A DNA stretch of 64,000 nucleotides, from the NCBI GenBank assembly GCA_917880885.1, contig OU862918.1, positions 30,217,988 to 30,281,987 on the forward strand, written 5' to 3'. Positions 53,328 through 63,583 of the stretch are shown here, piece by piece. Position 1 is the first letter of the stretch; every line of letters begins with the position of its first letter. The stretch comes from Limnephilus marmoratus (taxonomy: Eukaryota; Arthropoda; Insecta; Trichoptera; Limnephilidae). The position numbers were made by a program, and so were the translations under genes. Under the pieces are notes generated by a model that was not told the DNA's origin, searched no databases, and worked only from the letters and a program-made list of their open reading frames with translations.

Positions 53328-54764
53328 TGATTTTTTTTAAATTTTAGCGGTCTTTGAAAGAATTCAGAGTTGGGCAGTACAATTTCAAAAATAAAAAAAA
53401 TGCGATAAGATCCGAATTTTCATAATAATTAGACTGTAGGTATAAACATATTATATTATCTGTAAGAAATCAGGATTTATGGATATCTTCTTTCTCTGAA
53501 ATAAGAGTTTTAAGTTTGTTATTCATTGATTTTTTTTATTTATTGCAAAAAAGTTTGTGCAATGTATGCACTCAGGGTGTGTTATGGCGGGGGATGTTAA
53601 CACATTGCATTAATACATAGGTAGGTACTAAGATTGATCTTAATAATTTTATTTATCAATTCCTGTGGATTTATTATATTGCTGATGTGAAAATATTGAA
53701 TATCTAATTTAATTAATGAGGGAACGTGGGACATGTATTAAGAGTATTTAAGAAGTTAAAGGGTAGTTTATGTTTTGAAGGTATGGAATTAGGTTTCATA
53801 TTGTGATTGGAAGATATGGGAATAGTTTTGATATATTAATTGTTTTTGTGTTTAATTCGTAGAACTCCATTTTAATTTTTAGAAATTTAATTAACACTAA
53901 CCAAAAAACTTGCAGAACTCGATAATAACATTATCGAATTTAATTTTAATTAAATTTCTAAAAAAGAATAGTTTTGAGCATGAGTCGGGTGTATTATTCG
54001 TTTCAGTTCAAGTAACTAATGTTAGAGTTGATTCTATCAAAGGCATATTGATTTCTGTTTGCATGATCGTGTTATAATTTCTTTTTTCATAATTTATAAA
54101 TTATAACACATTCAAAACTACAGCAGGAGGTGATGTTAATGATTGAAAAATACAAACAAGTGTAAAAGAATGAGAAATTAAAAAAAAAATTATGTTTAAT
54201 GGAAGTAATGGCATGGTTTGTTAACTATTGGTTAAACATAAATAATTCGTGTCGATTTTGTCCTGAACTTATCATAAATTTGAAGGGAGTGAGGATTTTA
54301 TTTAGAATTCAAATTTTTCGCCTGCTGCCACTACAAAGAAAACGAGTAAACGCACCATTACGACTATAAATCAATAATGACAATGATTTTGTTAATCCAT
54401 CTTTTATAGAAGCTGGGTTATCGTGTTTTGTTAATCCAAATTAGATTCCAAAAATATTATTATTAATCTTGCTTTGGAGATGTTATACTCATATTATATA
54501 AACTTACATTTCGCGGAAACAACTTGTAATCGAAACTATCTTATCAATGCAGTTTGAGTATGTTAAATTATTAGGATTTAATTTACTTTTGAAGAGTAAA
54601 TCTCAGTGTGATATTTATTGAGTGATATTTAATCATTGAAAAAATGTTAAAATCTCCCATTAAAAATATGATCTGAGCCCTTTCAAAATCCGCATTAATA
54701 AATCCCATCCTACAACCCCTTCCTTAACGCGTCTTGCAACGTTATTCAACTGGGTGTCACATAA
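53328..54764. other. AT-rich stretch with a short inverted repeat
   Basis: At 53875-53965 TTTAGAAATTTAATTAA is mirrored by TTTAATTAAATTTCTAAA. AATTCGTAGAACTCCAT at 53857 is also found reversed at about 4445 and 3267, so it belongs to a dispersed but undefined repeat. No gene. Confidence 0.4.
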
Positions 54765-54850
54765 AACAGAAAACAAAAACAAAATTAGATTATCTAGTCT
54801 TCTCGGGACCAACACTCTATCAATTAAGCCACTGAGATCCAGAACCTGAG
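54765..54850 (-). mobile_element. SINE A tRNA-like remnant
   Basis: AAAACAGAAAACAAAAAC, CTTCTCGGGACCAACACTCT and CAATTAAGCCACTGAGATCC match the reversed body start, anticodon side and A-box side of SINE A. The B-box segment is missing. Confidence 0.5.
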
Positions 54851-57065
54851 AGATACATACATACTTAAGTCCTGCTATCCATTTTTTGGCATATTATATC
54901 GCACAAACTATTTCGATAAACGCACACACATGATTTTAATTCGTAGGTTTTGGATTCGATGAAAACTTAAATACATACTCCCGATTTTTTTGATAGTCGT
55001 AAAATAATAAATGCAAATTGTATCGTATCGTAATCGTATGTTCAAGGCAATAATGTCTCTGTTTTTACTATGGATGTTCACCCATATTGACCGAATTTAT
55101 TATATTTTCAGTATATTCTACTATCCAGAAAAAATTATATTTCTGAGCTTACAGTTATCTTGTTGTACATATATATGTAGATTGTAAATATATTTTTTAA
55201 TTATGTTCCTAAAATCACCAAACATTTGTTTGTAAAATTTCTCACGGAGATTTATTATTTACTCGAATTAAATTTTGCTATTAATAAAATAATGAAAATT
55301 GATTTATTTTTGCACTTATAATTAAAAGCATGTTTTTATTTTTATGTGCTAATAGAGTATATTAGTATAATAGAACGAAAAATGAGTAACATTTTGGGTA
55401 AAAAGATTCATTGTAGATGGATAGAAACGTACCTACCTAATTGTTAAAATAGATTTTTTTTATTATACACCGAGTTTTTTTTTAGATTTAGGATAGAAAC
55501 ATTAAATTTGACAAATAAAATGCTGTGGCCATCCAACTAAGAAAAAAATCCCGTGGTAGGACAGTCAAATTGAAATGTTCGTCCAAATTCTATAACTTAA
55601 TGCCAATATGGGTTTAATTGAACGACTATATACATATACATAAAATTTATTTTTGCATTTTATACAATAAGAGTAAAAAACAAATAAAATAATATAAAAA
55701 CTAGTTTAAAAAAACACAAGTTAACGCTTTATTTAACGAAATGTTTGCGAAAAAATTACATTTTAAATTTAAAATCATAATTTTTTTTATGCATTATCGC
55801 ACGCTCAGATAATAGATTAATTATTTATAATTATTAAAGATAATCAATCATGAATGCTGAACTATGTACAATTCCTATTCGAGGCAACTCGAAACAGCAG
55901 AAATGAGGTGTGTAGAATCAAATGCAGCATTCTCCACTTTTTTTCAAAACTGGACTAATGATGCAACTTTGTTAATGATTCACTCTTTTACCTAGAAAAG
56001 CAGTTATTTGGCATTAAAACCAACTCTTTATGCTTTAAAACACCATTTTAAAAACTGCGTTAGTATCAAATGCAGCAAACTCCAATGCACTTAAGAGTGT
56101 GTTATAGGGGCAGAATGGTTATTTTCTGAAAAACGGCTCTCTAAAACGGCTTAATACTACCTTTCATGTGTCATTCTCGGACTTGATATTTTTTGTTACC
56201 AAATAATGGACCTTTATTTTTCAATCTGCTTATTTTTTTTTGTAATTGATGTAGGCATTTGACCATGAAAAATAAAAACATTGATACACCATACAACCCA
56301 TTTTTTAAACTTAAATCTATGATTGTCGCATTAATAATGATTTTACACAATATTTTAAATTTAAAATATTTACATAATACATACATCTGTAGAATTACGG
56401 CCTCTTATTATCGTTATGATATCTGTGGATATTAACAATTAAATAAATACTTCATTTTACACCAAATTCTTACACAGTTCGAGCTTTTTATTCATTCCGG
56501 GCTAGGATCTCCCGTTGACAGGCAGTGAAACTATACGCTCCTCGTTTAATAACGTATATATTTTGAAAATGCCGTCAAAATGTTTCATTAATGCCTCTAA
56601 ATATAGAATACCGACACACTTGAAGCATTGCAATAATCTCAGCAAGCTACAAAAACAGTAGGTACTCGAAAATTCACTTTTTTGGTGTAAATCTGTCAAA
56701 ATGTTTCTTTTCGACCGCCATATTTGCTTCAATCATTGAAAACATAACTTTTAAAGTGCGTTGCGGTTCCGAAAACGGTTAGTGCGTTGTTCACGTATGT
56801 GGCGATGCACGTTTTGCAAGTATGTGTGTGAGAATTCATTGGGCTGCGTACACACACACAGCTATAATATACGTATCGTGGCTCGTGGCGTCTTTCGGAA
56901 TATGGGTATTAGTTCATTTATCCGGGCATTTCGCTCGCCAAACTTTTGTCGTAGGTACATTATGTACACGGTGTTTGGTAATAAATACAACTTCAACTTG
57001 AAGATTGTAATAGGATATTATTATTGGTTCATCAGCCACTACTCTCGAAAATGTACTTTTATACT
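54851..57065. other. AT-rich stretch with two copies of a short dispersed word
   Basis: ATCAAATGCAGCATTCTCCA at about 55917 and ATCAAATGCAGCAAACTCCA at about 56067 are direct copies of the terminal word of the inverted-repeat element at 61.6-61.8 kb. They may be ends of related decayed elements. No gene. Confidence 0.4.
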
Positions 57066-57375
57066 TTTTTTTTACATTAACTCCACACATATGTCATCTG
57101 GGATGCTGTGTGGAGGGTCTTTTTGAGGAGAGGAAGGAATGAACATTGGTCTTGAAGAGACCCATGTTGTAGGAAGGAGGAAACACAGAGGCCGGCAAAT
57201 CATTCCACAGCCGAGCTGTTGAACACAAGAACGAGTCGAAGAAACGACCCGTTCTCATGTGACAAATATCAACCTTGTACAAATGTTGGGCACGCGTTTG
57301 GCGTGTTTCCCGACTATGCGCCGGTGCCGAAGGGATCAATGATGCTAGTTCCTCGGAGCATCTTCCTATTGGACT
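57066..57375 (-). pseudogene. LINE ORF2 C-terminal fragment with 3' end and A tail
   Basis: The minus frame reads ELASLIPSAPAHSRETRQ, then RFFDSFLCSTARLWNDLPAS and LFKTNVHSFL. This is the conserved end of LINE reverse transcriptases (F..RTA.LWN.LP..VF......FK..V..FL). The 3' UTR is very short: ACCCTCCACACAGCATCCCA, then GTGTGGAGTTAATGT and nine A (57066-57073 on the plus strand as T). The same tail ends all SINE C copies, so this LINE is the likely partner of SINE C. Confidence 0.75.
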
Positions 57376-57634
57376 TCATTTTTTTTTCTTTATTAATTTT
57401 GTTTGTTGCAGTTTGTTTTACATGGTTTTCGACTACCAAGGCAAATGCCTGTACTATGGTAGTCTATATCTCGCAATTACTATTCGTCACCTCATTTGGA
57501 TAGGGTTCTAACTTCACAACTTGTTCTGAGATACGAGATGTCAAAGTTTGAAAAGGCGATTTCTCATAACCTATTTACATTTATTCCTAATATATCGGAA
57601 CACTTGTTACATGCACTGCGTTAGCCCTCATAAA

Positions 57635-58147
57635 ATATATGGTAAATATTTCCATATCGATTCCACGCTCAAAACACACATTAAAAAAATAAAACAAATT
57701 GTACTAGGTAGATAATGGTTAGTAATAAGTAATTCAGTAACCGGAATTGAAAAATATTGCGTTTCAATGTTTTTTTTTTTTTTTAATTTAAAAAATGCGA
57801 AATGTCATTTTTCAAGGACCGCCATGTTAATTATGGAAATGAAATACGCATGTTTAAAAGAAAAAATCACTTTCTGTCAAAATAAGTACGAATTATAATC
57901 TTCGGAAATGATGAATTTTATTAATCATTATTTTGTTCGGTTTCATAAACACGAAAAATTACGCGAGACGAAATGACATTTCGCGTTTTTAGAGATAACA
58001 AAATAACCATCAAAATGCAATATTTTCAATTCCGGTTAATAAATTACTTAATACTAACTCTAATCTACCTAGTACAATTTGTTTTAATTTTTTAAAGTGT
58101 GTTTTGAGCGTGGACTACTCGTTAGGGAAATATTTACCAAATATATT
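57635..58147. mobile_element. Large foldback MITE with two nested inverted repeats
   Basis: The outer arms 57635-57771 and 58013-58147 are about 85% identical reverse complements (GGTAAATATTTCC at the ends, TTGTACTAGGTAGAT, CCGGAATTGAAAAATATTGC). Inside, GCGAAATGTCATTT (57797) and AAATGACATTTCGC (57970) pair again. Total 513 bp, non-coding. This is the longest inverted-repeat element in the window. Confidence 0.8.
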
Positions 58148-58329
58148 GTCGAAGGGTGAGATTTTTTTTTACTTTTTATGATTTTTATGACGCGTGTTCC
58201 CAATATCGTGATAATAGTCGGTTTGTATTTTACTAAAATTTACACTAATAATCTCAAAATCAGATTGAATAGCATGGTAATCAGTTTTTATTTCTACATT
58301 GTTTAGAAGCAAAAAAACAGCAATTCTTT

Positions 58330-58885
58330 GGCAAAATTACCTATGACCGAAGACCAATGATGGATCTGTGAAGAATCGGAGCAGGAGCTTACTATTGAAG
58401 AGGTGATAGAAGAAAGCGATGATATTTTAATAGAAGGGCGGAGAGTAGTACAATTTGATTATTTTTTAAGCAACTCCAATGTATTAGTCAACATGATTCC
58501 CTTTTTAACTGCAATTTAGAGCACTTACGAATTACCTCAGAAAATATAAATGGTTTGAACTCTACTTTTAATTTAAAATGCGTTTTATGTGGTAAAACTT
58601 TTAAACTAAAAACGTCCGAAAGCCTATAAGAAGGTATTGGCATCAACGAATCTTTTGTATCGGGAATAATGAGCATAGGATTGGGTTATTCGGGCATGAA
58701 AGAGTTATGTGCCACCATTGAAGTTCAGTCCTTATCTGTTGCTGAATATGGATAATGCCATTGAAGATTTGTGAATGGTGGGAGAAAACCAAATTTACCA
58801 GTATGACTACGGAAGCCGACGAAGAAAAAAACTGGCTATTCAAAGCGGCGATGTTGACGAGAACGGAACGCCGATAATCACTGTA
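58330..58885 (+). pseudogene. Mutator-like (MULE) transposase relic
   Basis: Several frames together give EHLRITSENINGLNSTFNLK, CVLCGKTFKLKTSE, GINESFVSGIMSIGLGYSG, MKELCATIEVQ and KKLAIQSGDVDENGTPIITV. This order of zinc-knuckle-like CxxC, INESFV.GIMSIG.GY..L.ELCA, and ELAI..GDVD..G.P.ITVVADG is the pattern I know from insect Mutator-like transposase proteins. At least two frameshifts and stops (TAG at 58516, TAA at 58627) break it. It ends abruptly after TGTAGTAGCC, before the catalytic residues. Confidence 0.6.
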
Positions 58886-59139
58886 GTAGCCAGGGTTGCC
58901 AGGTATTTTAGCACCTTGTTCGGTTTCGGTTCGGTATTTTCAGATTAATTTTTCTCCCTAATAAACGATTCAACTGTCAGATTTGACGCAATCTATCCCT
59001 ACTTAGTTTGTGCGGTGTTGCCGCTTCGTGCACGAACTCACTTTTTTCGAGCCATTTCGAGGATTAGTGTTACTTATCAGGTGACTGCGTACTTGTGTAA
59101 ATGTGATTATTCGAATAATTTGACTGCTTACATTGTTTC

Positions 59140-59451
59140 AAAGTTCGACAACCCCCGCCCCCCCCGACTCGGGTTTTGATTTGCCAAGGTACTGGCTAGT
59201 AGCTGATGTGTGTTGGTCGAATACGGGAGGGGGGAGGGGAACTCGGGAGGGGGGTTCGCGGGACGGGGGAAGGGGGGGTAGAGTGAGGAGAGGAAGGTGG
59301 AGGAGGAGAATGAGCGGGAACGTGAGAGGGGAAGGGGACGCGGGAGAGGAAGGGGAGGAGGAAGGTGAACGGGACGAATGGGAAAGGACGCGAAGGGAGA
59401 AATGATTTCTTTATTAAATGGCATAGCAATGCATGCCGGGTACCAGCTAGT
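59140..59451 (+). mobile_element. Helitron-like 3' end with G-rich stretch
   Basis: A strongly purine-rich, G-run-rich stretch (59226-59400, many GGGG/GGAGG runs) is followed by a hairpin GGCAT ... ATGCC (59420-59437), GGGTACCAG and CTAG-T (59447-59451). This matches the Helitron 3' end rule (hairpin, then CTRR before T). Similar G-rich 3' regions are known from insect non-autonomous Helitrons. Open frames on both strands are products of the biased composition. Confidence 0.55.
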
Positions 59452-60056
59452 ATATAGATAAAAAAGAAACTTTATTTTATTTCTCGAAGTCAATATTATT
59501 AATGATGTTATTAATATGTATAGATATTCTATCAAATATACGTTTCCAATTTGGGGATAGTAATAATAATGATGAATTCTAGAAAATATAGTTTAAAATC
59601 AATTAACGACTGAATATTTAGAAGTTAAATTTAAAAAAAAAAAAACTTCATTAAATCGACTCCAAATGTTAACCACGAGATTCCAAACGTTGTTTATTAT
59701 GGAAACGATGAAAGGACCATTTGAAAGGACCATGAACAAGCAAATTATGAAACATTTATAAAAAGGATCATACTAAATATTCTACCAACGTAATAAGTTC
59801 CATAAACAAACCACACTTTGTTATTAGTTTGTTTTTTTACTTCGATATTTAAAAATACTGTGCTTGGATGTTCATAACAATCATAACGCAAGTATAATGT
59901 TGACCTTTTGAAATCTGGGAAGACACCCCTAGTGCCATCTTGCGATGTAAAAATAAACACATTTTGACAGATTACGAAATGTTACGAGGGTATCATATAC
60001 GCTTAAGAAAAAAAACCAGTATTCTCCAATTTGACCAATGGTAAGCCTCCATTTGA
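59452..60056. other. AT-rich stretch, nothing recognised
   Basis: No recognised features before the possible promoter at 60.06 kb. Confidence 0.35.
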
Positions 60057-60077
60057 TCACGTGACAAGATGGCCGCC
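60057..60077 (+). promoter_or_regulatory. Possible promoter motifs: E-box and YY1/Pho-like site
   Basis: TCACGTGAC is a perfect palindromic E-box of the USF/MITF type. It is immediately followed by AAGATGGCCGCC, similar to the YY1/Pho core AAGATGG. Such paired motifs are common in TATA-less promoters and rare by chance in this AT-rich setting. A small open frame starts 100 bp downstream. Confidence 0.35.
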
Positions 60078-60180
60078 CATACAAAATTGTATAGTCGTGT
60101 ATTGAATCTGTTGCTCTTATTTTACGGTTTTAAATAGTTCGGAGTGAATTTAGAAATAAAAACAAGATGCCAGTGTGATT

Positions 60181-60279
60181 ATGGACTCTCACCCTTCATC
60201 CGTGTCTAAGAAAAACGCAACGAAGAAGTCAAGGAATCCAGAAAAATGGAAAGCAAAAGTAGTCAAAATTCAAAGATGA
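60181..60279 (+). CDS. Short open frame resembling a lysine-rich N-terminal motif of multicopy insect proteins
   Basis: ATG at 60181 begins MDSHPSSVSKKNATKKS, then RNPEKWKAKVVKIQR and TGA. The R-N-P-x-x-W-K-x-x-V-x-K pattern is familiar from the N-termini of a group of multicopy, probably transposon-derived insect proteins whose function I do not know. At 32 codons this is either a first exon (a donor could lie at GCAAAA|GTAGTC, about 60259) or a truncated relic. It sits downstream of the promoter-like motifs at 60057-60077. Confidence 0.35.
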   Translation: MDSHPSSVSKKNATKKSRNPEKWKAKVVKIQR

Positions 60280-60552
60280 ACTGTCATAAAATACCGTTTA
60301 TTTCAGAGGCGTGGAGAGGCAAAAGATTTTTTTAGGTGTTAATTAAAATTCATAAATTAAATAAATATGCATAAACATGTTTAACTTTAATAATTAAACC
60401 TAGGATTCATAGCCTTGCACATAAACATTGCGAATTACATGTTTGGTGTTGAAAGTTTTGTGAGTTTCAAGCCAATTTTGATTAAAATAATTAATCTTCA
60501 TTATTTTTCTTCTTTTTTAAAAATTTTATCTTTTAATATTATTATTTATTAA

Positions 60553-60765
60553 AGTGACAGCTTCTTTAGCACCATTGTGAATTGTGATTTGAAACTCGCT
60601 AAACAAAAAAGCGACACTAAAAAGAGGCAAAAGTACATCCATAGGATTTAGGCTGCGAAAGAATAAGATAAATAGTTGATCTCTTCGTGGAGTGCTTGTC
60701 CCCACTCTTGTCAACTTTAGTTTTCTGCAGGTTTCATTTATACCGCGTGTGAACTGCACACTTTT
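60553..60765 (+). mobile_element. Family D repeat, single complete copy
   Basis: It starts AGTGACAGCTTCTTTAGCAC, has GATTTGAAACTCGC, CATAGGATTTAGGCTGCG and GATCTCTTCGTGGAGTGCTT, and ends GGTTTCATTTATACCGCGTG. Same order as the long units at 28.9-29.4 kb. About 210 bp, which may be the basic unit length. Confidence 0.7.
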
Positions 60766-60771
60766 ATTTTT

Positions 60772-61436
60772 TTACATTGGCTCCACACAGGAGGCGCTAA
60801 GGAAAATAATTCCACTCAGGGCCTTTGTCACCTTTGGGGATACTGTGTGAAGGGTCTTTTTAGGAAAAGAAGGCGAGAAGGTTCTGTGAATGAAAAGGGT
60901 ATTAGGGGTGGGTAGGAATCCGGGGGTCAGTGTGTCCAGAAGTGATAGACGTATAAATCTATCCCTCCCACTGTGATGTTCCAAGAGACCACAGCTGGAG
61001 AAGTCAAAGGGACTCCCACAACTATTCTCTCCCGATCCGGCCTGCAATCCAGCATGTGGGCAGACGCATCCGCCGCCAAGATCCGGACAAACCTTACCCC
61101 ATGAACCCGGGCATCCCAGCTAAGTCACTAAACGTAGTGAACCACTTGAACATAGGTTTTCGTTATTTGTTTTTGGGGTGTTATGCCGTGTCGGGCTTCC
61201 TCTTTCTTTAGCCAAAGTGCCAAAGCAAACGTTTGGGACAGCGTTGCAGTGTCCGAAAATTTGGCTAAAGAAGGAGGTAGCGCAACACGGCATAACACCC
61301 CAATAACAAATAACGAAAATACTTTTGGCCGTGAAAATTTAAAATCATATCTACGGCAGAGGTATTGTTTATCCAATAAATGGTTCCCGGGGTGGCGGTA
61401 CCCATACCCGCCTCCCAAATTCTATACTGTATGAGT
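60772..61436 (-). mobile_element. SINE C copy interrupted by a MITE
   Basis: Reading the minus strand, it starts GGGAGGCGGGTATGGGTACC (61430 downward) and ends GTGTGGAGCCAATGTAAAAA near 60772. The middle blocks GGGATGCCCGGGTTCATGGG and GGAGGGATAGATTTATACGT agree with the 44.6 kb copy. The sequence is split at about 61156/61320 by a foldback element. Without it the copy is about 500 bp, the most complete of the family. Confidence 0.8.
61157..61319. mobile_element. Foldback MITE nested in SINE C
   Basis: Arms 61157-61215 (TTTTCGTTATTTGTTTTTGG, GGGTGTTATGCCGTGT, TTCTTTAGCCAAA) and 61257-61319 are near-perfect reverse complements. The 41-bp loop is GC-richer. Total 163 bp. It interrupts SINE C between its 5' third and the rest. 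Confidence 0.85.
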
Positions 61437-61614
61437 ACATTACAAAACCCATTTTTATTTTAATTATACTGAAATTAAATTCATAATAACATAATAATAA
61501 TCACGAACTTCCCTGTGATTTGGTCGGTCCATGATGATAACGTCATATTTATTTGTCAGTATCAAAGTCAGATATCTCCAAACGTGTGAGAAACAAAAGC
61601 AGCATTCCTTAGGT

Positions 61615-61832
61615 GAGTATCAAATGCAGCAATCTCCAAAATTTAATCCGTTATAACTAATCAATCAATACAATAAACAAATTCTACTTTGGAAATTATA
61701 ATAGATAAGCAGTTTCCCTCTTTGAATAAAATTATTAACTTATAAATGCGTGAGAATTGTTGAAATGAAACGTTTTTTTTTGGTTTTCTCAAAATAACGC
61801 TTTTTGGAGAATGCTGCCTTTGATTCTATACC
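61615..61832. mobile_element. Small inverted-repeat element
   Basis: ATCAAATGCAGCAATCTCCA at 61619 is mirrored by GGAGAATGCTGCCTTTGATT ending near 61829. The inside is AT-rich and non-coding. Two direct copies of the terminal word exist at 55.92 and 56.07 kb. The element abuts the RTE fragment. Confidence 0.55.
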
Positions 61833-61834
61833 CC

Positions 61835-62215
61835 TCAAATGCGAATGCTTAGATGGTCGGCAGGAGTATCACTAAAAGATAAGATCAAAAGTTCAAGCAT
61901 TCGTGGTAGCCTGGGTGTCACAGACATAAATAGTAAGGTGGAGGAACGACAGTTGAGATGGTATGGACACATAAGACGGAGACCATCAGACCACACAGTG
62001 AGGCAGGCAATGTCTATGGAGCTTCATCGACAGTCATCCAGAGGAGGACCGAAGAACTCTTGGATGACTCAATGCTCCAAAATTCTTCAGAAAAACGACC
62101 TGGATGAAGGCGATATCCAGAACAGGAGAAATTACAACCTAAGAACGAGAAGAGCCGACCCCAACAGCCTACCTAGGCAATGAGTTGGGACAGCGCAAGG
62201 AAGAAGAAGATTAAA
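61835..62215 (+). pseudogene. RTE-type LINE, C-terminal fragment
   Basis: The frame reads MRMLRWSAGVSLKDKIKSSS, then IRGSLGVTDINSKVEERQLR, then WYGHIRRRPSDHTVRQAMSM and RADPNSLPRQ. MRMLRW..GV...D.IRN..IRG, RLRWYGH..R and the ADP stretch near the stop are the signature of RTE-clade ORF2 C-termini. It is truncated at its 5' side at about 61835. The stop is at 62181-62183, and the 3' end is GGACAGCGCAAGGAAGAAGA. Confidence 0.8.
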
Positions 62216-63185
62216 GATAATCATTATCTAAATCACATGTAACACTTAATTATATCTTATTAATACATCAATCAAAAACTCAGATAACTAAAATAAATAT
62301 TTTTACACCTCGAAGATAACACAATTTAAGAGTGTGATATGCAACTCTTGTATAAAAATAAAGTTTTAATTTTAAAGGATAAAAATTAAGTTAAAGATTG
62401 ATAATTCATAATCTTTTCCGCCAATTCGCATTATTACTCATAAATAAAAGATAAATTAATTAGGCTCCTTATCACTTGAAAATTATTTTAATTTTCATTG
62501 CTCTTTTCTTACTGTAAAATTTGTGTTGTGTTTTTATTTTCTTAGTACAGAAAAAGATCTGTACAATTTTTTTTAAATTTTAATTAAAAAGCGATGTATA
62601 GAGGTTTTCGCCCTTCGAAAACAGCTTAGAATAGACCTTCTCTCCAAATAAGATTAGTGGAATCATTTTTACCTAATGTTGCTTAGTAATCGTTATCTCG
62701 TAGGTACGGATTATCAGTGAACCATGAACCACCACATTTTCAGGGCAGCGGCCGCCACAGGTAGTAAGCACCCATTATTTATTAAGCAAAGCATTTACGT
62801 TTTCATCTTCAACGTGGAACCGTCATAACAGGTGACATCGGCAAAAATTATAATTAGTTGTGGATATGCTGCAGGCCTTTAACGATCACAGCGATTTTTC
62901 TATTTTATGCGCATTGTAAGTAAGCCGATTGAGATTTTCTGTACTCACAAAAATGCAATTATATAACACTACATTGCATTTATCCCTTCATTTTACAATT
63001 GATGGTAAAAAGCAGCGCAAAGCAGAAAAGTACCGAAATGTATTGATTAATAATATAGACATACCAGCTGATCGCGGCAGCAAACGAACTGCGATGAAAA
63101 TTGTCATTACTTGTTTTATTATGTTCTCTTTAAGAAAGGGTAGGCATTTATATTTTTAAAATGCGTAATCCTATTAATTAATTTA
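62216..63185. other. AT-rich stretch, nothing recognised
   Basis: A 76-codon frame (62929-63159) containing GKKQRKAEKYRNVLINN has a somewhat protein-like middle, but no family is recognised. GC-rich GCAGCGGCCGCCACAGG lies at about 62744. Confidence 0.35.
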
Positions 63186-63480
63186 ATTAATATTATATAT
63201 AAAATATTACAAAGGTGAAAATTTGTATGAATGTATGTTTGTTACTCTTTCACACACAAACTACTGAATGGACTTTAAAAATTCTTTCACTAATAGAAAG
63301 CTACATTATTTGCGAGATCTATAGGCTATATATATTAGTAAGCTCTTGCGTTATGAATAATCTCTGGCGTTATGAAATTATTTATCATACGTTTTCTGTC
63401 ACTAACAAAATCGATTTATTGGAAACATCAGAAAAAAGCAAACCAATTGTCTCCTCGGAAACGATGTTTTTTTTTTTAAT
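63186..63480 (+). mobile_element. Helitron-like 5' segment (non-autonomous)
   Basis: TATTATATATAAAATATTAC, then TTTGTATGAATGTATGTTTG, CTCTTTCACACACAAACTAC, TGAATGGACTTTAAAAATTC and AATAGAAAGCTACATTATTT, TATAGGCTATATATATTAG. This order of words is the widespread 5' region of non-autonomous Helitrons in insect genomes. The exact 5' TC terminus is uncertain and the 3' end is not in the window or is disrupted. Confidence 0.5.
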
Positions 63481-63583
63481 TAGGCAATTCACCCTAAAAA
63501 GAGTGCTTTGTTTGGCGTCGTACTTAATAACTATCTTTAAAAATGAATCACCGAAATGTATGTATGCGCATAAGGAGGCGTCT

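Noticed and set aside
59128..59535. Long overlapping frames on both strands of the G-rich stretch
   Set aside because: Low-complexity Pro/Ser- or Gly/Arg-rich translations of purine-biased DNA at a Helitron 3' end.
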